From positions 14,609,001 to 14,673,000 of the forward strand of contig NC_092680.1 of the NCBI RefSeq assembly GCF_964355755.1: 64,000 nt of DNA, written 5' to 3'. The notes below the pieces were generated by a model that was given only the letters and a program-made list of their open reading frames with translations, was not told where the DNA came from and did no database searches. Position numbers and translations under genes: made by a program. Each line of letters begins with the position of its first letter. The first letter of the stretch is position 1. Origin of the DNA: Antedon mediterranea. Taxonomy: Eukaryota > Echinodermata > Crinoidea > Comatulida > Antedonidae. Shown piece by piece: positions 35,011-48,400 of the stretch.

Positions 35011-36487
35011 TCTGTCTGAAGCTGCTCACATTGCGCCTTGATTTGATCCAGCACCCTGAGGAAAAGTGTTAAGTGTGCTTTCACATCAAGCAATTTGGTG
35101 TCAATGCTCACTGCTGATTGGACAAAAGAAAAAAATTGTATGATTCCACTATATAAAACATTAAAAATATCAATACAATACATTAAAACTATATACAGTA
35201 ATAAACAAGTTTACAGAAGGAATAAAAACAACTATCTTTGAAATGTTGAGTTGGAAACATGAATAGAGTTGTGGACAAATGATTTCCTACATCGAGTGGT
35301 ATTGCACATTAAAGGACGGTTCAGTGTTTTTTCTCAGCGCTTTGGGACAATCTTTTGATTGTATAAGAGTATATATAAATCGAACAACATTACATCAGCT
35401 GATGTGTTCTTGGGTCAGTCATCAGACTAGACCCGACAATCACATTCACAAATGACAATCTTTATTCCGGTCAGAATTATGTTAATCTGCAAGGCCAATT
35501 TACAGAGACGAGCAGTAATGAAGGGGAAGTTATTTTATAATGGTTAAACTGACAAAGAAGTTTTACATTCAGTTTTTTTTCCTAAATAATATATTTTGTT
35601 GTTTGTAAAAATATTCTTTTTCAGCAACCACAAACTATTATTTATATATATATATATTATTATTAAACAAATTATAAATTTTAAAGAGAATCTCTACTGT
35701 AAAATGTATATTTATTCACTGAAATGATATAGATACATAGTAATATATTTATTAGTTGATTTATAAAAAAAACTTTTGTGTGTCTCCTCTCAAAATAATT
35801 ATTTCAGTGTAGGTTAGTCCAGAGGTTATGGTAAAATATTTTTTCGTTTGCTAAATTTTAATTCACATTAGATTTAACAGAGTAGAAAGTTTAGGTTTGG
35901 TCCTACAAAAACGAAATTAGTTATTGTTATTATTAGTTATATATAATAATATTAGTTATATTATTATTTGAGGTTTTTATGGCAAAATAAGACAATGTGT
36001 TTTTTTTTGGTAATAAATATTGTGAAATATTGTTATATTTTGTTCTTTTTTTTTAGTATAGAATTATATAGATCGTATCAACCCAAAGATTTGTTTTATA
36101 CTGTAGATCTCTAATTAATAGTACTTACCTCGATGGGAACTTAACCCATGGAAAAACAAAAACTATCTTTGGATGGTTGGAAGTAAAATAGCGCCCTCTA
36201 TCATGTTTCCAATGGTGAAGCCAAGCTTTCTAAAAGAAAAGTTGAGAAAGGAACAGTTTGTTGTTGTTTTCGGAAGTAAATAAATCGTTCATTTATGATG
36301 ATTACAGAGTGCTAAAAGTCGTAGCCTCTACGTACAACCAAGGTATTTATAATTTTATGCTAATAATAGATTACTAGTAGTAGTAGGGCCTAACTAGGCT
36401 AGTAGTAGTGATTATCGACAATCAAAGGGGCCTACCATATTTATAGGCCAAAATACTTCGGTGGGAGAGGCGCACAAAGTGTCTGAT
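35011..36487. other. intergenic, downstream of parkin
   Basis: The start of this stretch must carry the parkin 3' UTR. A TA/ATT microsatellite lies at 35640-35665 and T runs near 36000-36055. GTACAACCAAG/GTATTT near 36340 resembles a splice donor and could end a 5' UTR exon of the coiled-coil gene; this is a guess. Confidence 0.4.
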
Positions 36488-37056
36488 CATTTCGGCGCCA
36501 GTCATTTCGGCCGCCGGTTATGGAACGCCCAAAATCATGAAACGCCAAAAAAGACAAAATATGTATTGTTCATTTCGGTTAATAACGTATGGCACGCCTT
36601 AATTGTCAAAAAGGGTGTATACGTGCCTATCGCCTGAATGTATTATCACACAGCCAATTTATGACTTATGGAGGGATTAGTTTACTGTTTAGTAGTTTTA
36701 ACTAAAGTATTTCTACACGACTTACTTTATTTCATAGTGGTTGTTGTGGGGGGTGGGGGAGGGCCCAGGAAGAAGCCGGCGAATGATAGTAAAATATTGA
36801 TAGCGCAGCTCCATGTAAATCAAAATGTATGAACTATGATCGTTTTTGTTGATTGCTTGCTGTTTGAATACGCACGTCTATTCAGGCAATAGGCACATGT
36901 ATACGTACGTGCCCTTTTTGACAATTAAGGCGTTCCATACATTAACAATTGACGATTTTTGCGGCCGAAATAAACAATACATATTTTGTCCTTTTTGGCG
37001 TTTCATGATTTTGGGCGTTCCATAACCGGCGGCCGAAATGACTGGCGGCCGATATG
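36488..37056. mobile_element. 0.57-kb transposon with about 190-bp terminal inverted repeats
   Basis: Left CATTTCGGCGCCAGTCATTT and right inverse CATATCGGCCGCCAGTCATT. The arms share GGTTATGGAACGCCCAAAAT, CATGAAACGCCAAAAA, ACAAAATATGTATTGTT, CGCCTTAATTGTCAAAAAGG and GCCTGAATA. The end itself holds a doubled CAGTCATTTCGGC-type phrase. The centre (about 36680-36870) is unique and non-coding. No target duplication recognised. Confidence 0.8.
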
Positions 37057-37235
37057 CACTGTTAACCCATCACACTGCTGGTGTACCTGGAAGTCTTCCT
37101 ACAGTACGTGCAGGTCATGTATGGCTGCATGCCAGTCACGCTCAGTTAACAGGTGGGGCGAAAGAAGAAGGTACTCGTACTGCTGTATAAAGCTACAGTA
37201 TTATCTTTTCGGCGCTAGGCCTAGTTCAGTTTCAC

Positions 37236-37440
37236 ACCTGTCTTTTATTTCGACTCCAAATTTGTTAAGGAACTTTATCCTGAATACCACACCTTCGAAT
37301 TAGACCTCATAACTACTTTTACGATGGAGAATCACAGAAAAAGTAACGAATAAATCCTTTAAATTGATGCATTGTAACAGACGTGTTTCTCACACACGGT
37401 TTGTGAATTTCACATACTCCATGTTCAATATTGACGTTTC
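37236..37440. mobile_element. fragment of fold-back transposon E1
   Basis: Carries the inner-arm phrases of E1: CCAAATTTGTTAAGGAACTT, TATCCTGAATACCACACCTT, TCACAGAAAAAGTAACGAAT, TTTAAATTGATGC and CCATGTTCAAT. The TAAGACC termini are absent. Because E1 is palindromic its orientation is ambiguous. It is more diverged than copies A and B. Confidence 0.7.
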
Positions 37441-39461
37441 AACTATAATATGATATACTGTAGGGCTAAAAGTAAAAAGTCAGTGGAATGCGTTCAATTT
37501 CAATATATTTTGTCAATACTAACTAAAATGTTACTGTTTATACAGGTACATGGTTTTCGTTAACTTTTAAGAATAAAAATCGACAAATTCATCATAAGAT
37601 GTACTGTAGGTTTATATACCTCAGTGATCTAAATAATATCTCGAGCATAGATAGTCTGGGCTCCAGACGGAGTTTTGTCTTAATATTAATTAATATTTGT
37701 CTAAATTTTGTCTATAAATATTTTTGCACATATGGCGTTTCATACGGGTATTACTTGAGTTTGGATACTCCATCTGGGGAAACACGCACAAGTCACATGG
37801 TTTGACACCAAGAATTCTTGGTGCATAGATTATCCAGTTGACTAGTTTCATCCGCATGTGATTGGCTACTCACTCGTACGCTGTTTTAATATTCATATTT
37901 TAGAATTTCAAAGACTCACTACAACTAAGATGATGCGCATGCGCTATGTTACGTTTAGACAATGTGTGGAGATGTACACACGTGTGTACTTTTTACATGA
38001 TGAAAGTTTCGGAAGGCTAGAAATGATTTTATATGCCTAGTAGTCTGGTAAACATTTTATGGGATTTTCTCCAAGAACATGAAAACTCTTCTTGATAACG
38101 ATAGGCTAGCTTCTCCGCAAATCAAACATTGAATGGATTTGTTATGCGGAGATTATTTAATTCCCACCCAAACCCTGTCCTCCTGTGTGGTAGTGTAGCT
38201 CTGTTGGTGGTATGTACCTTATTGACGTTTTATGGCAGGTCATAGGCCTACGTACGGATTGAGTGGCCTACGGAGGAGGCCTAGACAATTAATAAACAAA
38301 ACAACTTGGCAATACGATTTTATATTTCAACAGTTGATCAGTCTCGATCGTACATTCAGCACTGTATTTTCAGACAAAAATCAAAACGACGGCATGTGGA
38401 AATTACATAAAAAAGACAATATACTGTACAGACTTGGAGCAAGTCTAGTCATAGACAAATTGGAAATTAATTGATTTCATAAATAGATATACCTGTCCTG
38501 GATAAAATCGGTCTGGGCAGACTGCTGCCAAATGGTACGGTCTTAAAAATATGGTGGTGATGGTGTGCAAAATTAAGGCCATAAATAAACTAAGGGGTTG
38601 TCTTTATTAATTTGATATTATTTTAATTAATCCTGTTTTCAATTTATCATTACTGTATAAGTAAAGCAAAACGCTTTTGAATGTAAACTATGTCAGGTGA
38701 AATTCTTCTAAAATGACATTCTAACCATTTTATATTTTACCATGTTTTTTAACCTTTTTTTTGATATTTTAGTATTTGTTGCATTGCATTTTATCCTATT
38801 GGTGTTTGTGGGTAACATTGTGCTTTATTTAGGCCTACATATTGTTTTATAATGGATTCCTATTACAATACTTCCTGATTGCCTCTTTGTACTGTATTTT
38901 TACCTTTGAAAGCTTCATCACTGATTGGCTGTTTCTTACGATCCTTGGGCTTACGCTTACGAAAGTTAACTTGAAGTTAACTTTCGTTATCGTTATCGCA
39001 TTGTAAGAAATGTTCATCCAGAAATTCACTGGTTTCCTGTCGAACCGCCAAATATCGACGGAACAGACGGAAGCTTCAGTCACCAGTTTCCTGTCAAACA
39101 CCTGTACTACTGTACTGTATGATTTCTACTTGCGTTACGTCGTTTAGACATTTAGTTTTCTTCAATCGGTTTCCTGTCAATTTTCAATTTCTATATGATA
39201 TGTGATATGTGTGCAGATTCAGGGATTTTAAGATAATAATCATTGCACTGAAATCTTAATCAAATCTTACTCATACACTACTGACTTGGTTTTACGTTGT
39301 TACCTTTTAGTCCCACAGTAGAATAGTACATAACATAAATCTCTTTATTCATCGCATAAAACAAACAAAAACAATCAAGCAATGAGTAAAAAAACACAGT
39401 AGTAAAGCGTATTCGGTAAATAATACAGTTATTTTTATTTTCATTTTTGTTTTATTGCTAG
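37441..39461. other. intergenic, upstream of the coiled-coil gene
   Basis: No exon can be supported. There is a perfect 18-bp palindrome CACCAAGAATTCTTGGTG at 37806-37823. The inverted pair CGAAAGTTAACTT / AAGTTAACTTTCG lies at 38959-38985. Several open stretches show no splice-site support and no recognisable protein. Confidence 0.45.
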
Positions 39462-39462
39462 A

Positions 39463-42400
39463 ATGAAAAGGTTAGAATCATTATCATCATCATCTGTTGC
39501 TAGGCGTCATAACCGTGGATTTTCTGAGCCAAACACAAGCATGCCCTTATATTTGCAGCAAGATGAGAGTGTATCTCGTAGGACACATCTGGATAATTTT
39601 GAGCTTATGACTTCAACACAGCTAAGGGATGAGTTAAGGGTAAGTTCTGTGAGGAATAGTTTATGCACAGAGACATTTTTTAACACATTGTATGCTTTCT
39701 AAAGGCACTATTGGAACATTTATACAAAGTATCAAGGCAAGCTGTACAGTATACAGTACCAGTGCGAATTACTGAGCCGTGACCTCGCTAACCGAGTCTG
39801 ATTTTGTTTATTCTTCGCAATCAGATTCATTTTCAAACGAAAACGGAAAATTAGGCCTGACTGAGCAGGGTCGCCTGTATTGGTTGTTGTTTAGTATAAA
39901 ATACTTTTTAACATTCACAAATGATATAATTAAAAACAATTCATCCAAAAAGCCAGTTACTGTTTCCCGAAACTGTCTAGCCATCTCTAGCCATGTATGT
40001 ACTGCCATAGCGCGCAACAGCAGAGCACAAAATATTTCTCTACTCCATGACTCTGCAATATTGCAACTCAGCGCCGCTGACAAGCGGGTTGATGACATAC
40101 ATTAACATGGAATAAATACAACACTGTCACTAGGAATTCAGCAAAATCTGTACATACGCTAATGTAATAATGGTTTACTTTAAAAAAAAAAATGTTTTTT
40201 TTACACTATATTGTTAAATGATCACATAAGATTACAGTACACTATTGTTTGTAGTAATTATAATAATGACTGTAATGTAATAGTTGTTTAATTAAATATA
40301 ATAATATATATTGAATTAAAACGAACAGTTTGCGATTTTTAACAACTTTTTTTTATAACTTTTATTTCTATAACTATTATTAGCAAAACAAAATAAAAAT
40401 TGCATTAATTGTCAGTAAAAGACACAAAATTGGTTCAAAATAACAAGGGCGGGTGTACTGTAGGATACCGAACAATACAAAGAGTTGGTTGACGGTTATA
40501 TGGCGGACAAAGATGACTACCCAATTTTGTCAGAATTACGTAAGACACCTGGAAAGCAACTGGCTACTGAGAAAATCACATCCTACGGTATTATTGAAAC
40601 TATAAATAAAAAATAATTAAATGTTAAATTGCATTATACTGTATTTGAATAAGGAATCCATTAATCAAAATAAAACTATACTGTAGTACTAGCTAAATAT
40701 TACCTGTATGTACAGTACATATGTATAATTAAAATAAAAGTATTTTATGTATTGTTTCATTATCAATGTCAATTATCAACATTAATTTGCTAAATATAAT
40801 AATTATGAACATAAATCATAATGTGTACTGTACAGTAGTAATATACTGTATACATACAGTAAAACATAAATAAAAAATTGAACATACTCACTGTACATGT
40901 AAAGCTCTGTCTACAGTATCAAACTTTATAAGAATGTGATGTGTCCATGATATGGACATGATGATATCATATCACGTAAACGAGCTGTAAGTGATTTGAC
41001 CAAGCATGGCACAATGAATGTTCAGACCTTTTACTTGTGATTTGTTAAGTAACTTTAGCTAGCGTTGTGCCTATACAGTATGTTGTTGCAAAGTGCGAAC
41101 CAAGTTTAGCCCTAAAGCCTGGTTTCCATTAAAATCGATACAGCGTTTCCATTAAAATCGCTACACGCGCAGATGTCGCCGACGCAATCGGGAAGGGTCC
41201 CCAATTCATCGCAGTCAAATCGGCAAAGTTCAACCATGTTCAACTGAACATGAATCGTACGCGTACCAAAGAATATAGCGCTCGCGTACTAGATCCCCGA
41301 TAAATTCTAGCGTTTCCATAGAATCGCTACGCTCTGTCGTGTAGCGATTTTATGGAAACCAGGCTTAAGAATAGATTACCCATTTAACTTCATTCTGTTT
41401 CATAAAACTTTGAAAACAAATGATTTTAAATTGTGCATGTTTCACTTCTTATAGGAATTTGTTTTATAGACCTTTGCTCATAGTCTTTGTCAATAAGAAT
41501 CTGTTTTTAAAATATTTTGTCAACTTTTTGTCGCCACCCAAAAATTGTTTAGATATTTCCAGCAATTTGTCACCCACCCTAGTTTTTTTATAACTACAGC
41601 AGTATAGTGTAATCATTTGTCTCCTGATTGTTTGTAAAAGTGCTATTGTTCCTTAAATGCATGAATGGGCCATCCCGTATTAAATCAATGAAGACGATGA
41701 AGCGTCAAATAGAATGTGACAGTAAAATAGCTTCTCATTCTTTCTGGACACTTTCAATATTGATACATATATTCAATGGACAGCACACATCGATCCTTTC
41801 TAGTCAATAGGACTCATTGATAATGAAACAGAAGAAATTGATGACAGGAGAAATTCACACAAGTTGAGGTACAGTACTGCTTGATTATCAAGCCAAATAC
41901 CCTTACACAACTTGGTCTAAAGCCGGTCTATAAATTAATAGGATTCTAATTTTTGTAACTACTTTGCATCAGGGTGTTGAGTAATTGGTCAGATGTTTTC
42001 CCTACTCTGACGTAATTTAAATTTAATTAAAATTAGCAAGTAACTCCAGATCACTAGCCTGGCGTTCAGACCACCGAGCTTGCACTGCTTGGGGCATCCT
42101 GTTGGTTAAGTACCCGCTGTTTCCTTTGACTCGAATCTAACCCCTACCCATTATTTCTCCATGGTATAAAGTAAAATAAAGTACATCACAGTACGGCATC
42201 TAACGAATTATAAATAAATTCTAATTTTTTGGTTTTAATTGAAGTATTTATTATACTGTAGGCCTACCGTGGTATACAGTAGTAAAAGTAAACAGTATTT
42301 ATTCTTCTTTCAAATTAAACTAAATTAATCAAAGTATAAACTCAAACAACTATTAAACTACTGTTAAGGTCATAGAGTTATTTCACTATAATATTTCTAA

Positions 42401-45400
42401 GTTAAGGCTAATTATTAATAATAGCAAACTTTAACCCTTAAAGAAGTGAAGTGAAGATCTGGAAATTGTTTTAAGTATTCAAGTGGAAACATATTTTAAT
42501 TATCTTCTCTTTATGAATATTTAATGATGTTTTTAAAGTAATTATCTAAGTGCCAGAGATAACAGTTTCCAAATCAATATTTTCCCTGTCGTATTTATCA
42601 TGCACCGTCACTTAATTTTGTGCATGAGCGAAGATCAAACGTGCAGAATTTCTTTGAGTTCACCAACAATTTTCTTGTCAATCTTTAGTTATTGACTAGC
42701 AATTAAAAATAAAGTGAGTCAATTACTGTTTTATAGTGCTAAAAATCATTAACAATTTTAAATTAAAACGAATAGATTCTTAATATTATGTATTCTATAT
42801 TAATTTCCTTGTGAAGCTCTTTATTCTAATCTTATGATTACATTGTATAACACTAAACGTTAGAGGAGCTAGAAATATATAAGCAACATACTGTAAATTG
42901 TTCCAATGGGTAAAAGATCAAAAAGCGGATATACAGTATGTCTACTGTACTGTATGTCAGAAACCCATACAAATGACATACTTAATAAATCAAATTTTGT
43001 TTGGGTAGGTGAAGCGATCCATAGTATAGGCATGGAGAAATCTCCATGCCTATAGGTAATTCACATAGTAGCGGAGTGTCTATACTATTACGAAAAGGTG
43101 TGACAAATGTGGAGAAATTGAAAATCATTTTTTAGTTAAATACAGTAATATAAAATAAATAATATAATTTATTCAGAAATTTTTGAGGAAAATGCTCAGT
43201 ATCTTTTTAAGTTTAACCACAGTAATATAATCATTAAATTAATACTACTGTACATGTACAGTAGGTACGGGAGATAATCTAGTAGATTATATTTGCACAT
43301 TTATAGCATAAAAATTTGATACGATTTTATCAGAAAAGAAATTACTGTGTTACGAGTTATAGATGCTGATTTATATGGTTTTTATTCGTTTTTTATCTTG
43401 TATATAATTTATAAATAAATAGTATAATTACAGTAGGATTCTAAAATGAAAAAATAAATAAAAATGAAAAACTCACAAAGGGAAAATTGTTCTTGTGTAA
43501 AATATTTTAAAATGAGATAGATGATAATGATCATTTGTAATGAAAGTAAATATGTAAAAATGTACGATTTTTGGAAACAAAAAGATTATTTAGACCAAAC
43601 GTCTTTGTATTAACTTAACTTTTTTTGTAAGTGTATAGAAAAGTATAAGAAAATTAATTTAAAAAGGTATAAATACTAATAATATTTGAAAATTTAAAAA
43701 TGTTACGGATGAAGGATGTTATGATTTTATGTAATGACATGAAAGATAATATGAAATATGAATAAAAGTGGTGTTTACGCCACAGAAGAAAAAAATTGCA
43801 ATGTTTTAAACTACAGTATATTGGAAGGTTTTCATGACAAAATGAAATGTTGATATAAAGTTTGCGGTATACCTTGTGTGTTAGTTCTGGAAAAAACGAT
43901 TGAGTTTCTCGATGTTCCGATCAATATGCTTTGATCGTCCTCAGGAGTGAGAATTTTGAATCCATTGATGTTGTCCCAGATATTATCTACAAATTCCTTG
44001 AACTGGTGTTACTTTTTTAAATACGGTATTCACTTAGGCCTCTTTTATCTGAAATACCTACTGTAGTGTAGAGACTAACAATCCAACCCAACTGGTGGAA
44101 AACAAAGATATGAATTCTGTACAGTACATTCAGTGCAGAATGCAGGTAGTATTTTGTTGAAAATATGACAACATTTGTCTACAAAATGTTAAAATTCGTC
44201 TACAGTACAAAATGACAAGTTCACCTTTTTTCACTATTTTCTATATATAATTCTATTTTGAAAAAGTGTGTATTCATCATTCATCATGTATTTATCATTC
44301 ATCATGTATTTATGGTTCTGCACGTTGATGCACCAATTATTTCCTCATTGACCAAAGTTTTTAAATGTGATATAATTATTTAATTCAACAGAGAGAAAAG
44401 CTAAAGAGAAGAGAGACAGAGGCTGAATTGGATTCAATGAAGCATCCAATTGGAGTTGGTTACACTAGCCCAATCCCACGCCATGTAGACCTCTTGCATA
44501 CCAGCTTAGATTCAGATAGTGGAATAAGGTAACTGCAGTGTACTGTAAGCAGATATCTTCTGGAATCTTATTAATATAAAATCTTATTTCAATCCTATCG
44601 CCCTACAATATGGTTTGGGCACAAACAATTTGTTGCACTGTAGTATTTTTATTTACTCAGGGTGACAGTTCCATATTGGTTTTTTTTCCTAAGAAGTCAA
44701 GGAAGCAAATTTGACTGCTACAGTGCTTACCCTAACAGGAAAACACAACATCCACATTCAGAATTTCGTCTGTGCATGTACAAATTTGGAATTCATCAAA
44801 ATTATCCATGATTTTCAAATACTTTACTTTTCTTTACACAACTTTAGTCATCTTGGACTGTATACAGTACTTATTATGTTATGATGATTAATTGTAAATT
44901 AACAACACTTTTGATTGGTCAGTGTGTAAAGCTCTGTCTACACTGTCAAACTTTTTGTGACAAAAAATGTGATGTGCCCATGGGCATGATGATGTAATAT
45001 CACTACCATATTTTGGACACAACACACTTATTTTTGTCAAACTAGTTTGATAGTGTAGACAGAGCTTAAGGATCTAGCTATGAAATATTTTATTTTCAGC
45101 CACAGCTTCTCTACCAGAACAAAGTCACCAGGTGGATACAGCCCTCTTCTGATGATGTCTAAAGGAGATATAGTTCCCCGAACACCTCCTAAGCTTGATG
45201 GTCTTTCACTTAAAAATATGAAAGATGCCATGTTTGAGAGTGAGAAAAGGAGAGTTTCGCTGATGGAGAAACTTAGAGATGCTCAGGAGACTTTGCAGGT
45301 AGGAAAAGTGTCTTGAACAACAAACAAGAAAGGAGTAAGGACAGTCTGAACAGGGCCTAAAACAATTATGATCAGATACCATTATGTGTCAGTTTAAACC

Positions 45401-48400
45401 CCTGGATATAATTGTGATGGAGGTGGGTTGGATATCCAAAATTCTACCATCCAGCATAAGCTTATTTTAGAACCACCCATTGTAATAAATTCAATAGCTA
45501 CTACCCCATATTTAAATTAATTGTTGTTTTTGTTGTTGTTTAGTTTCAAACAGATGAATTAGTTGCAAGTAAGGCAATGTTAAATGATAAAGAGAACACA
45601 GTCCAGTCACTTGTATCAAATAATGAGGTATAGTACAGTATTAACATTTTTGATTTTATAAATACTTGACTTGCCTATTCAAGTATTCTTTGGAATATCC
45701 AAGCTGCATGGGAAAACTACTATAATAATGCTTACAAATGTATATTGGTTGACAACACATTTAAAGTGTGTTTGGCTCATATACTACCCTGGTATTAATA
45801 ATAAAAATATAAAGAGGTATTTGATCGATCAACACGTTGATGAATATGAACTAAATGCTGTTGGTTATTTGAATGTAACAAACAGAGTAAAATTGTTACA
45901 ACTTGTACATGTAAGTAAGTAAGTAATATTTATTGCTTTCCAAATACAGTACAAATAAATAAAACAGTATAATGTAAATGAAATAAAAAGAGAAACATTA
46001 AATATAAAAATACAAGACTAGACAAGAAAATAAGCATGGAAAGCAGGGGATGGCCCTTTAAGCCCAGAGGCTTGTTTCCACATAACATTTATTATGGAAC
46101 ATCCATCCCATATATGTATTCCCATTTTGTCAAATTAAGTACCACCCATAAACATGAAACCAGATCTAGAAAACATAACTTTCAAATCCCTCGCCTAAAT
46201 GGTGTTGGACAAACCAGCTTCTATTACAACGGAATAAAAAAACTGGAATTCTCTTCCAGATTGTATTAAGGCCACAACCTCTACTAAGCTGTTTAAACAC
46301 AAAGTCAAAGAATATTTTAAGAATGTTACATAATGTTTCCTATATGTATTTTCGTTTAATATATTGCTAAAATAAATATAATTAAAGATGTATACATTTT
46401 GTCTCAGCTAAATGTACATAAGGACTGGAAATAAGTTACACTGAAAATGTGAAACTTTATCTAATTATCCTTGGTTCATTTGTTTTGTTACCATTGTTTG
46501 ACGCCTTCTGTTTTTTGTATATTTCTGGATTTGTCTTTGAATTTGATGTTTTTGTAATTTGTCTGTTTGAAAATTTGATTGAATTTATTCGGTTCATACA
46601 TAAAATATATTTTAAGTATGAGCCAAATAAATTCAATCAAATTCAATCAATCTACAACTGCAATACGATTCTTTCTAGGCCTAGGATTCTAGGTCACGTC
46701 AATTCACGGGATTGCCTTCGCTCATGCACTCTTCTTCACACACACACCACTATGCAAAATGTGTCGAGGCTAATCGACAGCTAGGCAAGACACATTCAAC
46801 TAATAATAAGTAGTAATTGGACATAGCCCAAAGAAAGATTAGACCTACGAGAATAAAGAATGTGTATAATTTCTGTACTGTATTTTTTTAATTCTGCTAT
46901 TTCATTATCAAACAATATGCATTTACTCAAAGGAACTTTAAAAATGCGTGCACTGTATATGAACACATGAGATGGAAAGATTAGACCCACGAGAATAAAA
47001 AATGTATTTTGGTGTAATGTTTATTGTTTAATTTTGCTGACTTATTACTCGGACTGTGTCATACCTAACACACACACGTCACACACACACACACTACTAC
47101 TAGAATAGACATGGGTTTAGAGACTAATAATTAGGCCTAATAGTATTAATAGAAACTATAATTTTAACATGTAATTCTTTAGTAATAAATTCTATTACAC
47201 CATAAACTAAAGGCTGATTATTTCGACAATCCACACAAAACGCCGCTATTCTTTTATGACATCACATGCCGCAACCACAGCGGAGATAGGCCTAGAATCG
47301 TATCGCAGTTGTGTACAGTAATCAATTCTTTTTGCTATACACTTGGGTGCACACGGAACAAGAACATTTAACTGATGAATTATTCATGTTTATTTTGTGA
47401 CGTTTCATGAGGGGGCTCCAACTTAAGTACGAAAAAAAAAATTGCGTCCTGTAAATGCTAGAATTACTTAAAAATGAGGTGACAGATATGTGGGACAGGA
47501 AAATTAATTCGGTGAAGGTTAATTTTATTCTATTATGTTTATTTAAAAACCACAACTACAACAAATTCAGCAATAATAGGATACAAGAATACTAACACAA
47601 AATTGCAAAAAACTGAACCATAAATAAAGCTTAGAAGATTAGGATTTTTGTTTGTAATTTTAAAACATAATTTGATTTAATGTGCACCTTTTTGATGCGA
47701 GTAGTTTAAAAAACCTATTTCTTTTCAAATTCACTCATTTGATTTTCGCGTTGCTGTTCTATTGTTAGTCAACTGAAGCTATTGTTAATTGAAAGGCTTG
47801 TTACATAACCATTACACCGAACTCGCATACACATGCTTTTAGTGAAGTTAGCCTAAATCACAAACAGCATTAGGACATATACAAATATATATATATTTTT
47901 TCCCAGAGAAATCTTAAGTAGGAGAATTTTACAGTAGGTGGAGGTATGCACTCTTGGGAGTGACTTTCTAGTTTTTATATACAATCTGGATAATATATAT
48001 TGAAATGGCCTTCGTTCAAGCAGTGTAATAGGTAAATTCTGGCCCCATAGCACTGTGCTAGCCTACGCTGATCTCGGCAGTATTTGTGAATTAGCATATC
48101 TTTTGTAAACCCCTTAGTGGAATTTTATTAATATAAATTTAGTTTTATGAATATTTTATTTAAATTTTATTAAAGTTACTTTTGCTGAATTTTGTAATTC
48201 CGCACTACTTACTTTATCAGGATTCCAAGATGGCGGCTATTTAAATTTTGGATTTGGTAATAATGGTTTATGTAAGGGAGCTACTTGTGTTTTACCACAT
48301 AAATATATTGACAGACTGAGAGATCGGAATGTTCCATTTATCGTCAAGTATAAACATATATTAAATCTTGTAAATGGTCTTCAATGTTATGATGCTGTAC

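Noticed and set aside
39779-40105. Overlapping open frames on both strands near 39.8-40.1 kb
   Set aside because: No recognisable domain, no splice continuity with the coiled-coil gene, and both strands open over the same bases.
40500-40590. Possible first exon MADKDDYPILSELRKTPG followed by GTATTA
   Set aside because: Start context is acceptable, but its end phase does not fit the next coiled-coil exon and no other partner exon was found.
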